A program made the position numbers and the translations under genes. A DNA stretch of 64,000 nt from Labia minor (taxonomy: Eukaryota; Arthropoda; Insecta; Dermaptera; Spongiphoridae), in contig OY720345.1 in assembly GCA_963082975.1 (NCBI GenBank), forward strand, positions 16,084,491-16,148,490. Reading direction: 5' to 3'. The notes under the pieces were generated by a model. It saw nothing but the letters and a program-made list of their open reading frames with translations, made no database searches and was not told the origin of the DNA. This document shows, one piece after another, positions 1 through 11,488 of the stretch; the stretch's first letter is position 1; each line of letters begins with the position of its first letter.

Positions 1-969
1 TAAATGAATTACAACATAATTTATCGCAATTATTGTCTTAAAATTTAATTAGTATTTTTAGTAACATGTTTAAGAAAATAAAAAAAAAATCATTGAAAAA
101 GATTTGATAACATTGAAGATGTATCATTAACTAAAATAAATTATTATAAATAATTTCAACACTAATATTTATAGTTTTCTCTACTATGACATTTTCCTTC
201 ATCACACATACTACACACACACACACAAAATAATTTCTGAAAATGATGTTAGAAGATTTTCAAACACATTTAAATTTCTCTTCAAATATCTTATCTGAAT
301 TCAATTATAATAGATAGTTTCTATGTTACATTTACATTAAAATATACATTATATTATAGTTAAATGAAAGGTGAAATGTTGGAAGAAATTTGATAACTAA
401 AGTAAAAGTTTTATCCACCCACTTAAATCCGAACCGAGATCAAAGTGCAATATACTCTCATGTCATATTAGACGAAAATTTATGATAAAAGATTAAAAAA
501 ACAAGATTGTTAACATTTAATTTTTCTTTCTATAGAATAGAAGGAAGAAATATTTATGTAATATGATATCTTCTAATGCACCCCCACCTCCTACACTCTT
601 AGCTGATGAAATTCAACACTTTGAAAATTACAAATTTTTTAATTTTAATAAATTATATATTAAAAATTGAATAAACAATTAAATAAATATATATATTCAT
701 ATATAAAAGTACAATTTTCAAGAAATGTTAATTAAATATTGTAATGATCAGCCTTTACTATTTATTTTATTAATATATTTTATTACCTCTCGGTACTTTA
801 AAAAATTATTCCTTTTGAATTATGAATATTTATAAGATAAGATTATTATTTAAAATAAATAATCGACAAAATTTAAAAAAAAATAGTCATAAAACATATA
901 GCCCTTAAATGTAATGCACTGAAAGATAGAAAAGTATGGTTTGTGGATATAATATAATATATATTTCGT

Positions 970-1042
970 AATTTGAATACAAAATATTATTAAAATAAAT
1001 AATTTTAATTTTATTTTATTTATAATATTTTGTATTTAAATT
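970..1042. repeat. AT-rich inverted repeat (hairpin)
   Basis: AATTTGAATACAAAATATTA and its near-complement face each other across about 10 bases, giving arms of about 30 bp. It may be the core of a small AT-rich MITE, but no target duplication is clear. Confidence 0.55.
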
Positions 1043-1140
1043 GCTCGGTGCCATTTTTTTATTATTAAAATTCTTATTTTAAATTAAGAAAAAACTAACA
1101 AAGATGATTTTTTCCGAGGCTGAAACGAATACAGATTGAT
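1000..1140 (-). mobile_element. HINE-B fragment (old)
   Basis: The text from TTTTATTTTATTTATAATAT through TTTTAAATTAAGAAAAAACT to the GATGATTTTTTCCGAGG segment matches the middle of complete HINE-B copies (for example 35020-35160). Both ends are missing and it is diverged. Confidence 0.55.
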
Positions 1141-1439
1141 TTTTCTTTATAAATATTATCTATGGTGGAAATTTCGTATATATATATATATATATATATA
1201 TATCAAAGTTATATATATCAAAAATATAAATATATATATACAATTTTTGCTAGTATAATAAGAAAGATAAGACATACCTCATATATAATAATATCTCATA
1301 TATTTATAATTTTTTCAATAAATTCGTATAAATCAATATAGAAATATAGAAATTGAATTTTTAAATGACTTTTTCTAAAATTTACTCTCATTTCTTTACT
1401 AAACATAAACTGTAAATAAAAATGTTTCTTTATTCTAAG

Positions 1440-2035
1440 AATTCTTGTTCAGGAGGAAGAATAAGAAGACGGAGAAGCCGCAGTACTTGCAAATGGATAA
1501 AAAAAGGGGAGTAGTAATGTTGTAGTGGATAAAAGAGTTAACATGAAATGGAAATCCAATTGTCTGATTTGCCTATAAACTCACGCGTATCGAATGATGT
1601 AAAACTTCAAACTCCGATTATGGACTTGGCTTGGCTCTGTCGGCTTCTGTGAACTTTACAATATAGAATACCAATCGGTCTACGCGAGAGGGCTTTCATT
1701 CATTATGAAGACGGGGAGCAATTGAAATGGGTAGAGGAGGGTTGGTTAGGGTTGGCGGACACGACAAGCGCGCGTGCAATCAAACTAAAAAGGAATGGGG
1801 GGGAGGAGATGAAGGGGAGGGGAGAAGCATGTCGCAAAGTGCTCTCAAGTTCATTGACTACAAATTACTAAATCTTAACTACCTTACCTATCTTAACTAG
1901 TAAATAATTCAGAATAAAGAAAACTGGATTAGACTCGAGCTATTGTCTCTCTCTCTCTCTCTCTCTCTCTCTTTCGGAATCGTTTGCCTATTTCAAACGG
2001 TCGTGTCTTTTATTCCCTCACAGTAACAAAATTCC
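1440..2035. promoter_or_regulatory. GC-richer block with CpGs; candidate regulatory DNA
   Basis: This block contrasts with its surroundings: mixed composition, several CpGs (ACGCG at 1583, CTACGCGAG at 1680, GCGCGCGT at 1768), purine-rich tracts near 1790-1825 and a (CT)n run at 1946-1972. Both strands lack a long open frame and no repeat family in the window matches it. A regulatory role is inference from composition only. Confidence 0.3.
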
Positions 2036-2156
2036 AACATAATGAAAATGATAATGATAATAATAATAATTTATTCAGGGTTTTTTTATTAATTATAATT
2101 TAGAAATACAGTTTGTAATAAAATAATATCTTTTTTGATCCCTGAACTATAAAAAT

Positions 2157-2765
2157 CTGGAGTGTCTCCACTCGACTATCTCGCAAATTTGAATTGGATT
2201 AAATAACATATATTAAATTTAAATTAAGTTAAATTAATTAAATTATAAATTAAAATTAGTAAATAGGAGTAATATTTATTAGACCAGCACATGTTTGGCT
2301 CTTTGTTGATGGCACCACGTCACGTGTTGGCGCGTGAGATTTGCAGAGTTAAAAAATTAATTTTGGTACTTTCAGCGATTCAATCAAGCTGAAATTCTAT
2401 ATATAGCAGTTTTATACAATTACTAATCATGTGAAAAATTATCAAACATATATCTTTATTTTCACGGTCACTTTAGAGGAAAAAAAATCAAAACGTTGTA
2501 AGTGATGACCCTCTTCCGGTTGAGCTACATTTCTCAAAAGTTGATAGAAAACTATGAATTTTAAATAATGCCCATGTACCAAATTTCATCATTCTAGCTC
2601 AAACCGTTTTTGCGTAATTTTGGGTACATACATACACATATACCTATACACACAGACAAACAGACATTTTTTTCAACCTTAGTGAAAATGATTCAGGAAC
2701 CTTCAAAACGTATAAAAACATCAAAATCTCAACATCGAAAATTTTCATGATCGCAATACTATAGT
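2157..2765 (-). mobile_element. HINE-A copy 1 (first of a tandem pair)
   Basis: Read on the minus strand the family starts ACTATCTCGCC and ends GCGAGATAGTCGAGTGGAGA followed by CACTCCAG. The two ends carry a paired repeat (ACTATCTCGC / GCGAGATAGT), the centre has a CA/GT run, and the 3' end folds as GAGTG-GAGA-CACTC. That layout is the one known for Helentron-associated non-autonomous elements (HINE/DINE-1). This copy is nearly full length; its 5' end has decayed (ACTATAGT). It encodes no protein. Confidence 0.75.
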
Positions 2766-2770
2766 AAATA

Positions 2771-3359
2771 AGCTGGAGTCTCCACTCGACTATCTCGCAA
2801 TTTGAATTGGATTAAATAACATAATATATTATATTTAAATTAAATTTAATTAATTATAAATTATAAATAATAAATATTAAACCAGCGCATGTTTGGCTTT
2901 TTATTGATGGCACCATGGCACGTATTGGCGCGTGAGATTTGCAGTGTTAAAAAATTAATTCTGGTACTTTCAGGGATTCAATCAAGCTGAAATTCTATAT
3001 ATAGCAGTTTTATACAATTATTAATCATGTGAAAAATTATCAAACATATATCTTTATTTTTACGGTCATTTTAGAGGAAAAAAAATCAAAACGTTGTAGG
3101 TAATGACCCTCTTCCGGTTGACCTACATTTCTCAAAAGTTGATAGAAAACTATGAATTTTGAATAATGTCCATGTACCAAATTTCATCATTCTAGCTCAA
3201 ACAGTTTTTGCGTAATCTTGTCTACATACACACACACACACACAGACATTTTTCTCAACCTTAGTGAAAATGATTCAGGAACCTTCAAAACGTATAAAAA
3301 CAACAAAATCTCAACATCGAAAATTTTCGTGCTCGCAATACTATCTCCGGCGAGATAGT
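2771..3359 (-). mobile_element. HINE-A copy 2 (second of a tandem pair)
   Basis: Same family and orientation as the copy ending six bases before it. Full length, with the 5' repeat intact (CTATCTCCGGCGAGATAGT on the plus strand, 3341-3359) and a short CA run. The head-to-tail pair is a typical Helitron-group arrangement. Confidence 0.8.
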
Positions 3360-4757
3360 AAAAATCAATGTCAATTCAATTATACTTTCTAATATGTAAA
3401 GTTTAAACAATACTTTAAATATTACATTTACATGTGCCATGCTAAATAAATAACGATGATTACTTACATTTGGTGAGCTGTATTATTATTGTAGATGATC
3501 ATTTTATCTTTAATCAAGAATTCAAATCAGCTTCCAGTAGCAGAAACGAAGATTGAATCATGAAATAGAAGTAAAAAAAACATATTAGAGATTATATACA
3601 ATTTTAAAATAAATAAATTTAAATTGAATTAAATATAAAATTGTTAATAAATACTAACCTCAAAGTTAATAAAGGGGTGTTATATCTCGCAGATTAGACT
3701 CGATTTCTGTAATATTAAATTACTAAAATTCTTTAAAATTTAAAATTATTTAAAATAATAATTCTAACACATTTTTCAAGATGATTTTCTTAAAAAGAAA
3801 AAATTATTTTTGTTATAATAATATAATATTTAAGAAAAATTAAATCTTATAATTGATTTTTTAATGTTTTATTAATTTTTATTTAAACTTTTTATAAAAT
3901 TTATAATACTTAAATTGTATATAATGTATATATTAATTAATATATCAATAAAAAATTATAAGAATACATTTTATAAACTTTAATTTTTTTTTTAAATATA
4001 TTATTTTTTTTTAGTTAATTATTGAAATTATTGGGTGGGATAGAAATTGTTCAATTTTTTAAATTATAAATTGTTTCGCGAGTGTTATACATAATTATAA
4101 ATTGAATTTAAATACTTTTAATGAGAAAAGAGAGTAAAAGATATTACCTTGGAAGATATCATAATGTTTTGCTGCTTTCTGTATGTTCATTACACTTTCG
4201 ATATCTAAAACAAATAATAGAAATATACATCATTGACTGCTTTGATAGTTCGCAAAAAAAGACTGACTGACAATATATATCTTCTATACATTTAAATAAT
4301 AATAATCCCCCTTTTTTTACTAATCTTTTAAAAAAAATAATAATAATTTAAATAAATTATATAAAAATACCAGATAATTTTACTTGTTACTATTTACGTT
4401 CTTACCACCTTTACAAGGGGCTCCTTCCTGTACCTCATTCAACTTTAATATATAATCGAGATTATATCTTTGTATGTCTTGTAATTATCCTGTACAAAAA
4501 TGTTCTACTTTTAAATATTAAACTTATTATAAATTAAAATTAAATATGTCAAATATCTTTGACAATGTTCTAAATTTGTAACAAAATGGATTGAAAAAAT
4601 GACTTTTTCGAATATGTAGTTGTATAGTTTTATATTTATTAAATTATTTTAGAGGTATAATGTATTACATTTCACATTGATTTTCATCAAAATTGAAGCG
4701 AATGATTTATCTGATAAAATTTTTTAACAATGTTTTTACTATTTCCAAAATTAAATT
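3360..4757. other. AT-rich non-coding stretch
   Basis: Low-complexity AT-rich sequence without a credible open frame, RNA gene or recognisable repeat on either strand. Confidence 0.7.
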
Positions 4758-5225
4758 AGCTGGAGTGTCTCCACTCGACTATCTCGCAATTTGAATTGGA
4801 TTAAATAACATAATATATTATATTTAAATTAAATTTAATTAATTATAAATTATAAATAATAAATATTAAACCAGCGCATGTTTGGCTTTTTGTTGATGGC
4901 ACCACGTTACGTGTTGGCGCGTGAGATTTGCAGTGTTAAAAAATTAATTCTGGTAATTTTAGCGAATCAATCAAGCTGAAATTCTATATATAGCAGTTTT
5001 ATACAATTATTAATCATGTGAAAAATTATCCAACATATATCTTTATTTTTACGGTCACTTTAGAGGAAAAAAAATCAAAACGTTGTAGGTAATGACCCTC
5101 TTCCGGTTGACCTATATTTCTCAAAAGTTGATAGAAAACTATGAATTTTGAATAATGTCCATGTACCAAATTTCATCATTCTAGCTCAAACCGTTTTTGC
5201 GTAATCTTGCCTACATACATACACA

Positions 5226-5269
<44 letters not shown>

Positions 5270-5384
5270 GACATTTTTCTCAACCTTAGTGAAAATGATT
5301 CAGGAACCTTCAAAACGTATAAAAACATCAAAATCTCAACATCGAAAATTTTCGTGATCGCAATACTATCTCTGGCGAGATAGT
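4758..5384 (-). mobile_element. HINE-A copy 3 (full length)
   Basis: One of the best-preserved copies: 3' hairpin end at 4758-4790, 5' repeat TCTCTGGCGAGATAGT at 5369-5384, and an expanded CA microsatellite at 5217-5270 exactly where the family carries its internal simple repeat. Confidence 0.85.
5217..5270. repeat. CA microsatellite inside HINE-A
   Basis: (CA)n with single TA interruptions. It sits at the family's internal simple-repeat position, so it grew inside the element. The open frame through it on the minus strand is an artefact. Confidence 0.9.
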
Positions 5385-5448
5385 AAAAAGATGAAACTTT
5401 GTTTAACAAATCAATATACCTCTATTTCATTCTATCTTTTAAAATAAA

Positions 5449-6606
5449 TTAGAGTTGCGTTTTGGACCAAACGCCCACTTCGTAAAGCCGGTTTTATAAT
5501 TCGCCCATCTATGAATTTTAACAGATAAAAATTGCATGATAATCCCTAATATAAGGTAGGTACACTTGGTGATTGTTAAAGCCTCTCCCTGATTTAGATT
5601 TATTTATTTTAATATCAATTTATTTTTATATAATTTTTATAAGTTTTTTCTTTTATATATATTTTTTGGTATATTTATATACAAACACATGGTCAGATTG
5701 TTTTTTAGCTAAGTTAACTATGCAAAAGGGTCACATGATCCCTTATAGCCAATCACCTTGCTGCTTTTAGTTGATGTTGGCTGAGGGCTGCTTCCCTTGG
5801 ATTTTGAAGAATTGATGACTTCCACTTGCTATTTGGACTTGATATTGTTTACATGCTTTTGGCTTTTTAGCTGTGAATTCGCCATTTTTTAGATTTATTG
5901 TTGACCACGTGCTTTGTAAATTGGGTTGAGTTATTATTATTGTTATTTTTTTTGTAAACTTGTTTTGTTTTAGTTGAGCATTTATTCCTTTTTATTTTTA
6001 TATTTAATTTGTAAATTCTAAGGATTATCTCCTTTAATTTTTTTATATCAAAATTTCATTTTTTATTTTTACTTTATATTAATTTTCTTTTCATTAAATA
6101 TTATAACGTGGCAACGAACCTTTTTCTTTTATTTGTAAAAAAGTGAATCTAATTTTTCCTTTGAAGATCCATATGTTAGCATCGGATATTTTGATTAATT
6201 TGATTTGTTATTATTTCTTTCCGATCTTGGTTCTCCTAGGCGAATCGCCTAAGCACTAATAGTCAAACGTACTACACTCTTTGGTGTAATTTATTACAGG
6301 GTTAATTTCCCAATTAATTTAATTTACAACCCGTGTGAAAGAGTTGAGAATTCTTTTTTTAACTCCTTCACTAGTGGCACAGGTGATCCGACAGGCTCAA
6401 CAATATTTTATTTTGTTTCGGCTTGTCCAGTGATACTACTTATAGCCATATTGAAAAATCGAGTTTCAGAATCTGATCGCAAAATCATCTTACCTTTTTT
6501 TTAGAGTTTAAATTGATTTCGCCCCCAAAAGCGTTTAGTCAAATAATCGACCCTTTAAGATGTCGATCCCCCCCCCGGGCGATATCGTCCAGGTTGAGAA
6601 TCACTA
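5449..6606. mobile_element. hAT-type element, old, internally unrecognised
   Basis: The left end (TTTTGGACCAAACGCCCACT, CGTAAAGCCGG) and right end (GATCCCCCCCCGGGCGATAT, GGTTGAGAATCACT) match, inverted, the two ends of the short hAT MITE at 41433-41749. This is a longer relative about 1.15 kb long. The interior holds no recognisable transposase. The terminal CAGTG is eroded on the left and the 8-bp target duplication cannot be fixed. Confidence 0.6.
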
Positions 6607-7645
6607 AATTATAAGGTTTCATCTTATAATAAAAGAAAAATCAATTTATGTAATCATTTAATACTAACCAAAATAATATATTTTATTGTATTTTGATTCA
6701 TATATAATTTTGATTATTATATTATTATTATTATTATTTTTATGAATATAACAATATAAATTTGTTTTTTCCTTCTTCATTCATTCGTAATAATTATAAT
6801 ATTAAATCATTTTAAATAAATATTTATTCTTTTCATCAATATTATATTCTACAGGTGGCAGAGTGAAACGACAAAATAAATTTTATGAAAAACAGTAAAA
6901 TAATAATAATAATAATAATAATAAAAGATGATAATAACTTTTCGTTCATATATGATTTTGACAGATAACATGTTAAGAGTGACATCCACCCTCATGCGTT
7001 TTTTGGATAGGTTATATAAACGAAATTCAATAACCATAGATTTCGGGTCTGTGGAACAGGTTGATTGGACGTGGAGGAAGGAGGACGACCACCTGCTAGG
7101 ATATAAGAACATAATCATAAACATCAAGAGAAAAAGAAACAGAGAGAGTCATTTCCTAAAATTCACCCAACCTAACAAACTACTTGTTCTTTTGTAGAAT
7201 CGAATTAATTAAACACTTAGTTAAAAAAATTTTATTGCTATATATGATAAATATTTATTTATATTATTTTCAAAAATAAGTCATTAAATATTCCTTTTTG
7301 GTTATGTTTTAATAGAATCATCATTTATAAAATGAAATCATTAGATATTCATTCCATCAAATACATATTTATAATAATTTATATATCTAACAATTTTTAT
7401 TTAAAAAGAATTAATCGTTATACTGACATATTTTACATAATTTATTTCTATCTTGATTATTTATTTACAAGATAAAATGTAAATATTTTTATTTCAATTT
7501 ATATTTTACGGTATTAATTTTTGTTTTTTTTTTAATAAACTCAACATTAACAAAATTGATTATATTTATGGGAGAAGTCAAAATATCTATCAACATATAT
7601 ATCTATATTTATATTAAATTAAATGATATAATTTGCTGGAATAAA
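6607..7645. other. AT-rich stretch with a small mixed-composition block
   Basis: Mostly AT-rich with an (ATT)n run near 6720 and an (AAT)n run near 6900. From about 6930 to 7200 the composition is more balanced and an 89-codon frame is open, but it shows no domain, no splice context and no start context worth trusting. Confidence 0.6.
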
Positions 7646-7746
7646 AGCGCCATTGGGTGTGTGGGTAGCGAACCTGCCTCACCTCCTTCACATAGTACCG
7701 GGTTCAAGTCCCGGGCCTGGCAAGGGAATTTCCCTAGCTGGGGTCT
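7646..7746 (+). mobile_element. tRNA-derived SINE, head only
   Basis: Contains pol III promoter boxes: A-box-like TGTGGGTAGCGAA and B-box GGGTTCAAGTCCC, followed by GGCCTGGCAAGGGAATTTCC. It stops at CTGGGGTCTA, the same internal point where other head-only copies stop (32368-32463, 59060-59162). Here it abuts a mariner relic. Confidence 0.8.
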
Positions 7747-8009
7747 AAAGACAACATTTTAAGTGCGTTGGACTTTTGCGTTCCACTTTTAACGGAAAAT
7801 TTTAATACAGATTCTTTAAAAAATCGAAGAACACACAAAAACGTGACTAACTTTTTCAGTAGTCATAAACAAACTACTAATCCAAAATGGCTGATAATGT
7901 CAATATATGAGAAACATATGTGTAGCAACATAACAAAAAAAATTTCGATAATCGAATGTACACACCCCGCGAAAATTCAAAATTCACCTTTTCTTTTGAA
8001 CAGACCTCG
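7747..8009 (-). mobile_element. mariner relic (5' end portion)
   Basis: Read on the minus strand it starts TA-CGAGGTCTGTTCAAAAG, a mariner-type terminal repeat followed by the same leader as the larger relic at 38697-39582. It continues through the start of the transposase (region matching KESVLKFCVISG) and stops at ACATTTTAAGTGCGTTGG. The catalytic domain and the other end are absent. Confidence 0.7.
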
Positions 8010-8153
8010 TATGTTAGATTTATTAATTTTAATTTTTCCCTTGAAAATTCAAATAGATAATCGTTCATTTATAAATTCTACTTTCTTAATGGCGTTATAT
8101 ACAAGAAAATCTTTTAAAATCTCGTATTCATTTTAAATGATATAAGGCGATTT

Positions 8154-8730
8154 TTACCGACCGACGATAGTAAGGGAGGTATTGTTTTCACACCAAATTT
8201 CACATGTTGAGATTTTTACATATCTCCACGAATCATGCATTTTCTTAACAGAAAAAAGTATTTTTAGCATGATGTCTGTCCGTCCGTCTGTCCGTCCGTA
8301 TAGATGTGTACAGCCTGAACGGCTCAACCGATTTTGATGAAATTTGGTATATTTACTTAATGCATCAGTGGGATGAATTGATCAACTTTTGGTGCAAATC
8401 CGGAAACCGGAAGTAGTAGTATTAGCGATCGACGATAGGAAGGGAAGGGTTATTTTCACACCAAATTTCACATGAGGAGACTTTTTTTAGTTTTTTCTTG
8501 ATTTAAAATTATATGACGTCATCCAGCCATTCATGACGTCACAGCCTGGTCTTGCATATATATTATAAATAAAATAAAATTAAAAATGTTTATATTTATT
8601 ATTTATGTATCCATATCAGTTTTTTATTACATTAATAGATATATTAAAATTATTTGAAATTGTTTCTGTAGGTGTTAATTAATTTACTTCAAACCGTCGG
8701 TCGGTTCGGACCTGGCCACAGGTCAACTTA
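8154..8730 (+). mobile_element. HINE-B copy 1 (full length)
   Basis: Starts TTACCGACCGACGATAGTAA, has a tetranucleotide run (GTCC/GTCT)n at about 8275-8300, shares the core GATGAAATTTGGTATATTTA, and ends CCGTCGGTCGGTTCGGACCT followed by GGCCACAGGTCAACTTA. The end repeats pair (ACCGACCGAC / GTCGGTCGGT) and the 3' end folds as GACCTG-GCCA-CAGGTC. Different terminal sequences from HINE-A, same layout. Confidence 0.8.
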
Positions 8731-9534
8731 TTTCTAAATTATAAGTATAATTTCAAATAATCAATACCTGGTTTATATAACAAGATTTTGTTATATTCCA
8801 TGTTCTTAATTTTAATTCCAACATTTTAATATTATCTAAGTATCATGATTAATAAAAAATAAATAAACAGATTTAAAGAATTGAGGAAGAAAATTTAATA
8901 ATGAATTAATTATACTTGTAGAAAACCGACGAGTTTCGTGGTGGAGTATTAAGAACAATGGCATTAATTTACGAATGAATTGTCTTTTGGTGGTAGCTGT
9001 TGTCGTGAAGATCGAATCATTATATCCAAAGGTAGACAAGATCCACACGTCTGCAAACTCCCACGCATCTCACCTTATAATCAAAGAGATGAGCCAACAA
9101 ACGGATCACGCCGATAACAACATTCCAGATTGATGAGAATTTACAATTTTAAATTCCTTTTTTTTTTTCCAAAACTATAATTTTCACTTTTCTTTTAATA
9201 TGTATCTATTTTAAAATATATTTAAGATACACTGCTAATGTCATTTGTTTCGAAAGTATGTACTTATCGATGGAATTTATTTAAAGGATTCTTTTTGAAA
9301 AAAAAAAAATTCTTAAAATTACAAGTGTTGACTTGTATACTTAAAATATTCCTACAATTTGATTAAAAATATTATTGAAGCTATATTTAAGCAAATAATA
9401 GAAAATTATTAAATCACCAAAATATATACCTAGATGCTCGATTGGTTAATTTTAAAGGAAAATGTCCTGTTATATGACAAAATAATTCAATTCAATATCA
9501 AATTTTAACTCAAAAGTATTTTTTGTTGTTTTTT
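8731..9534. other. Spacer with a mixed-composition block at 8880-9130
   Basis: The block at 8880-9130 contains CpGs and is not AT-simple, unlike the flanks. No supportable open frame or repeat match. Confidence 0.45.
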
Positions 9535-10047
9535 GCCAACCGAAAATAGAAAGGGAAGGTATTGTTTTCACACCAAATTTCAAATGTGTAGATTTTTACA
9601 TATCTCCACGAATCATGCATTTTGTTAACAGAAAAAAGAATTTTTAACATGATATCTGTCCGTCCGTCCGTCTCTCCGTCTGTCCGTCCGTCTGTTCATT
9701 GTGTCCGTATAGACGTGTACAGCTCGAACGGCTCAACGGATTTTGATAAAATTTGGTATATTTACTTAATGCATTAGTAGCATGAATTCATTAACTTTTT
9801 GTGTATATCCGGAAACCGGAAGTGGTAGTTTACTAAATATTAATTTTATATTCATTGTCGGAAATTTTACACTTAAAATATAGTAGTAATTAACAATTAT
9901 GTAATTAAACTAAAAATAAAAACCATAATTTAGTCATTTTAATTCAAGTTTTAAAAATATTTTGTTGATATTATATATATATATATAATTGTATGGAAAT
10001 TAATTTATTTCAAATCGTAGGTCGGTTCTGTGCATGGCTACAGCTCA
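9535..10047 (+). mobile_element. HINE-B copy 2 (diverged)
   Basis: Recognisable from GAAAGGGAAGGTATTGTTTT, the GTCC/GTCT run at about 9655-9700, the shared core (TAAAATTTGGTATATTTACT) and a decayed end CGTAGGTCGGTTCTGTGCAT. The end hairpin no longer pairs, so it is older than the 8154 copy. Confidence 0.75.
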
Positions 10048-10176
10048 TTTTTTCCTCTTCTTCTTTGATGATACACACTTTGATCAAAATATATTATATA
10101 TATATAGATATGTATTTAATTCCATTGGTGTATTTAGTAATAAAGGGATAAAAAATGATAGTTTTAATGAATCCAA

Positions 10177-10423
10177 AGGTGCTACAGGGTGTGATCGCTG
10201 ACTCACATTTCACGTGGTCCCGGATTCAAGTCCCGGGCTCGGCATGGTAATTTCTCAGCCAGCCAGACATTGGGAAGCTACTTGATAAAAAGTAGCGCCT
10301 CCGATCAAGAAAATCAAGGTAAAGGTTAAGAGGACCCGTTCTACTGATCATAGGACACCTCATTGATATAACCGACTTGATAGGCGTTGTCCTTGCGTAG
10401 GACGTACAAAAGTCAGAGGTTTT
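10177..10423 (+). mobile_element. tRNA-derived SINE with 15-bp target duplication
   Basis: The B-box region GATTCAAGTCCCGGGCTCGG is followed by the SINE body (AAGCTACTTGATA, GCGCCTCCGATCAAGAAAAT, CGACTTGATAGGCGTTGTCC) and ends CAGAGGTTTT. It is flanked by TTTTAATGAATCCAA at 10162-10176 and 10424-10438. The long duplication indicates LINE-style retroposition. About 40 bases of the middle are missing relative to 52073-52327. The 3' tail is a T run, not an A run. Confidence 0.88.
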
Positions 10424-10438
10424 TTTTAATGAATCCAA

Positions 10439-10990
10439 TTATAATAATATATTATAATAAAAATAATAAATTGAACATTTATCAAAATAAATAAAATCTA
10501 ATATTTCAAAAGAATCTTTCCATGTTAATTAAAATGATTTAATTAATAATTAAGATCAATAAATAAAATAATTATATTTAAAAATAAATCAATAACCTAA
10601 TTAAAATTTAATAAACATTTAATATCTATTATCATTATTATTTATGAACAATGAACTTCACTAGGTCAATTTTTTTATACTCTTACTTATCATTAAAGTA
10701 CATATGGTATACATATACATGTAATTCATGTAATAAATTAAATGATTCATTATATAATTATTGTTGATACTTACAAGGATCAAAATGCAATGAAACTGGT
10801 GAACATCAAACTAATAAATTATCAATTAAAATATATAAATTGAGAAAGAAAATAAACAATTGATAACAATTTAAAACCAAACCGAAAAATTTAAAATAAT
10901 TATGGTAAACAAGAATATGCATATTATTAGAAAGTTATTTTATAAAATACTTGTTAAATGTATATTAACCTTTTTATTACTTATCAATAA
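10439..10990. other. AT-rich non-coding stretch
   Basis: Nothing supportable beyond AT-rich low-complexity sequence. Confidence 0.7.
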
Positions 10991-11172
10991 TAAGTTGACC
11001 TGTGGCCAGGTCCGAACCGACCGACGGTTTGAAGTAAATTAATTTCCAGTTACAGAAACAATTTCAAATAATTTAAATATATCTATTAATGTAATAAAAA
11101 ACAGATAGGCATACATAAATAATAAATATAAACATTTTTAATTTTATTTTATTTATAATATATATGCAAGAC
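10991..11172 (-). mobile_element. HINE-B 3'-end fragment
   Basis: TAAGTTGACCTGTGGCCAGG and CCGACCGACGGTTTGAAGTA are the complement of the family's 3' end with the hairpin intact. It then runs about 140 bases inward and stops before the shared core. Confidence 0.8.
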
Positions 11173-11488
11173 CAAATTTCATAAATCAATGATATGATTT
11201 TTCTATTAGTATATAATTTAAAAATAAATCTGGAGTGTCTCCACTCGACTATCTCGCAAATTTGAATTGGATTAAATAACATAATATATTATATTTAAAT
11301 TAAATTTAATTAATTATAAATTAAAATTAATAAATAATATTTATTAAACCAGTGCATGTTTGGTTCTTTGTTGATGGAACCACGTCACGTGTTGGCGCGT
11401 GAGATTTGGAGTGTTAAAAAATTAATTCTGGTACTTTCAGCGATTTGATCAAGCTGAAATTCTATATATAGCAGTTTTATACAATTTT

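Larger units (their letters stand above)
1..1440. other. AT-rich non-coding stretch
   Basis: No convincing coding region or complete mobile element. It is low-complexity AT-rich DNA with a short CA run near 212-226, a long TA run at 1178-1203, a hairpin at 970-1042 and a HINE-B scrap at about 1000-1140. Confidence 0.7.

Noticed and set aside
2157-3359. Calling HINE-A a classic foldback DNA transposon because its ends are inverted
   Set aside because: The inverted parts are subterminal, there is a 3' hairpin beyond one of them, no fixed target duplication is seen, and the sister family HINE-C shows insertion into a T run without duplication.
5176-5409. 77-codon open frame on the minus strand with a Cys-Val run
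   Set aside because: It is HINE-A sequence read through the CA microsatellite; the same translation recurs in other HINE-A copies.
7646-7746. Possible tRNA gene (A and B boxes present)
   Set aside because: The sequence does not fold as a full cloverleaf, several copies exist with attached SINE bodies, and there is no proper acceptor pairing.
8270-8305. Regular GTCC/GTCT array that could suggest a CRISPR-like or satellite array
   Set aside because: It is a 4-bp simple repeat inside HINE-B, present at the same place in every copy.
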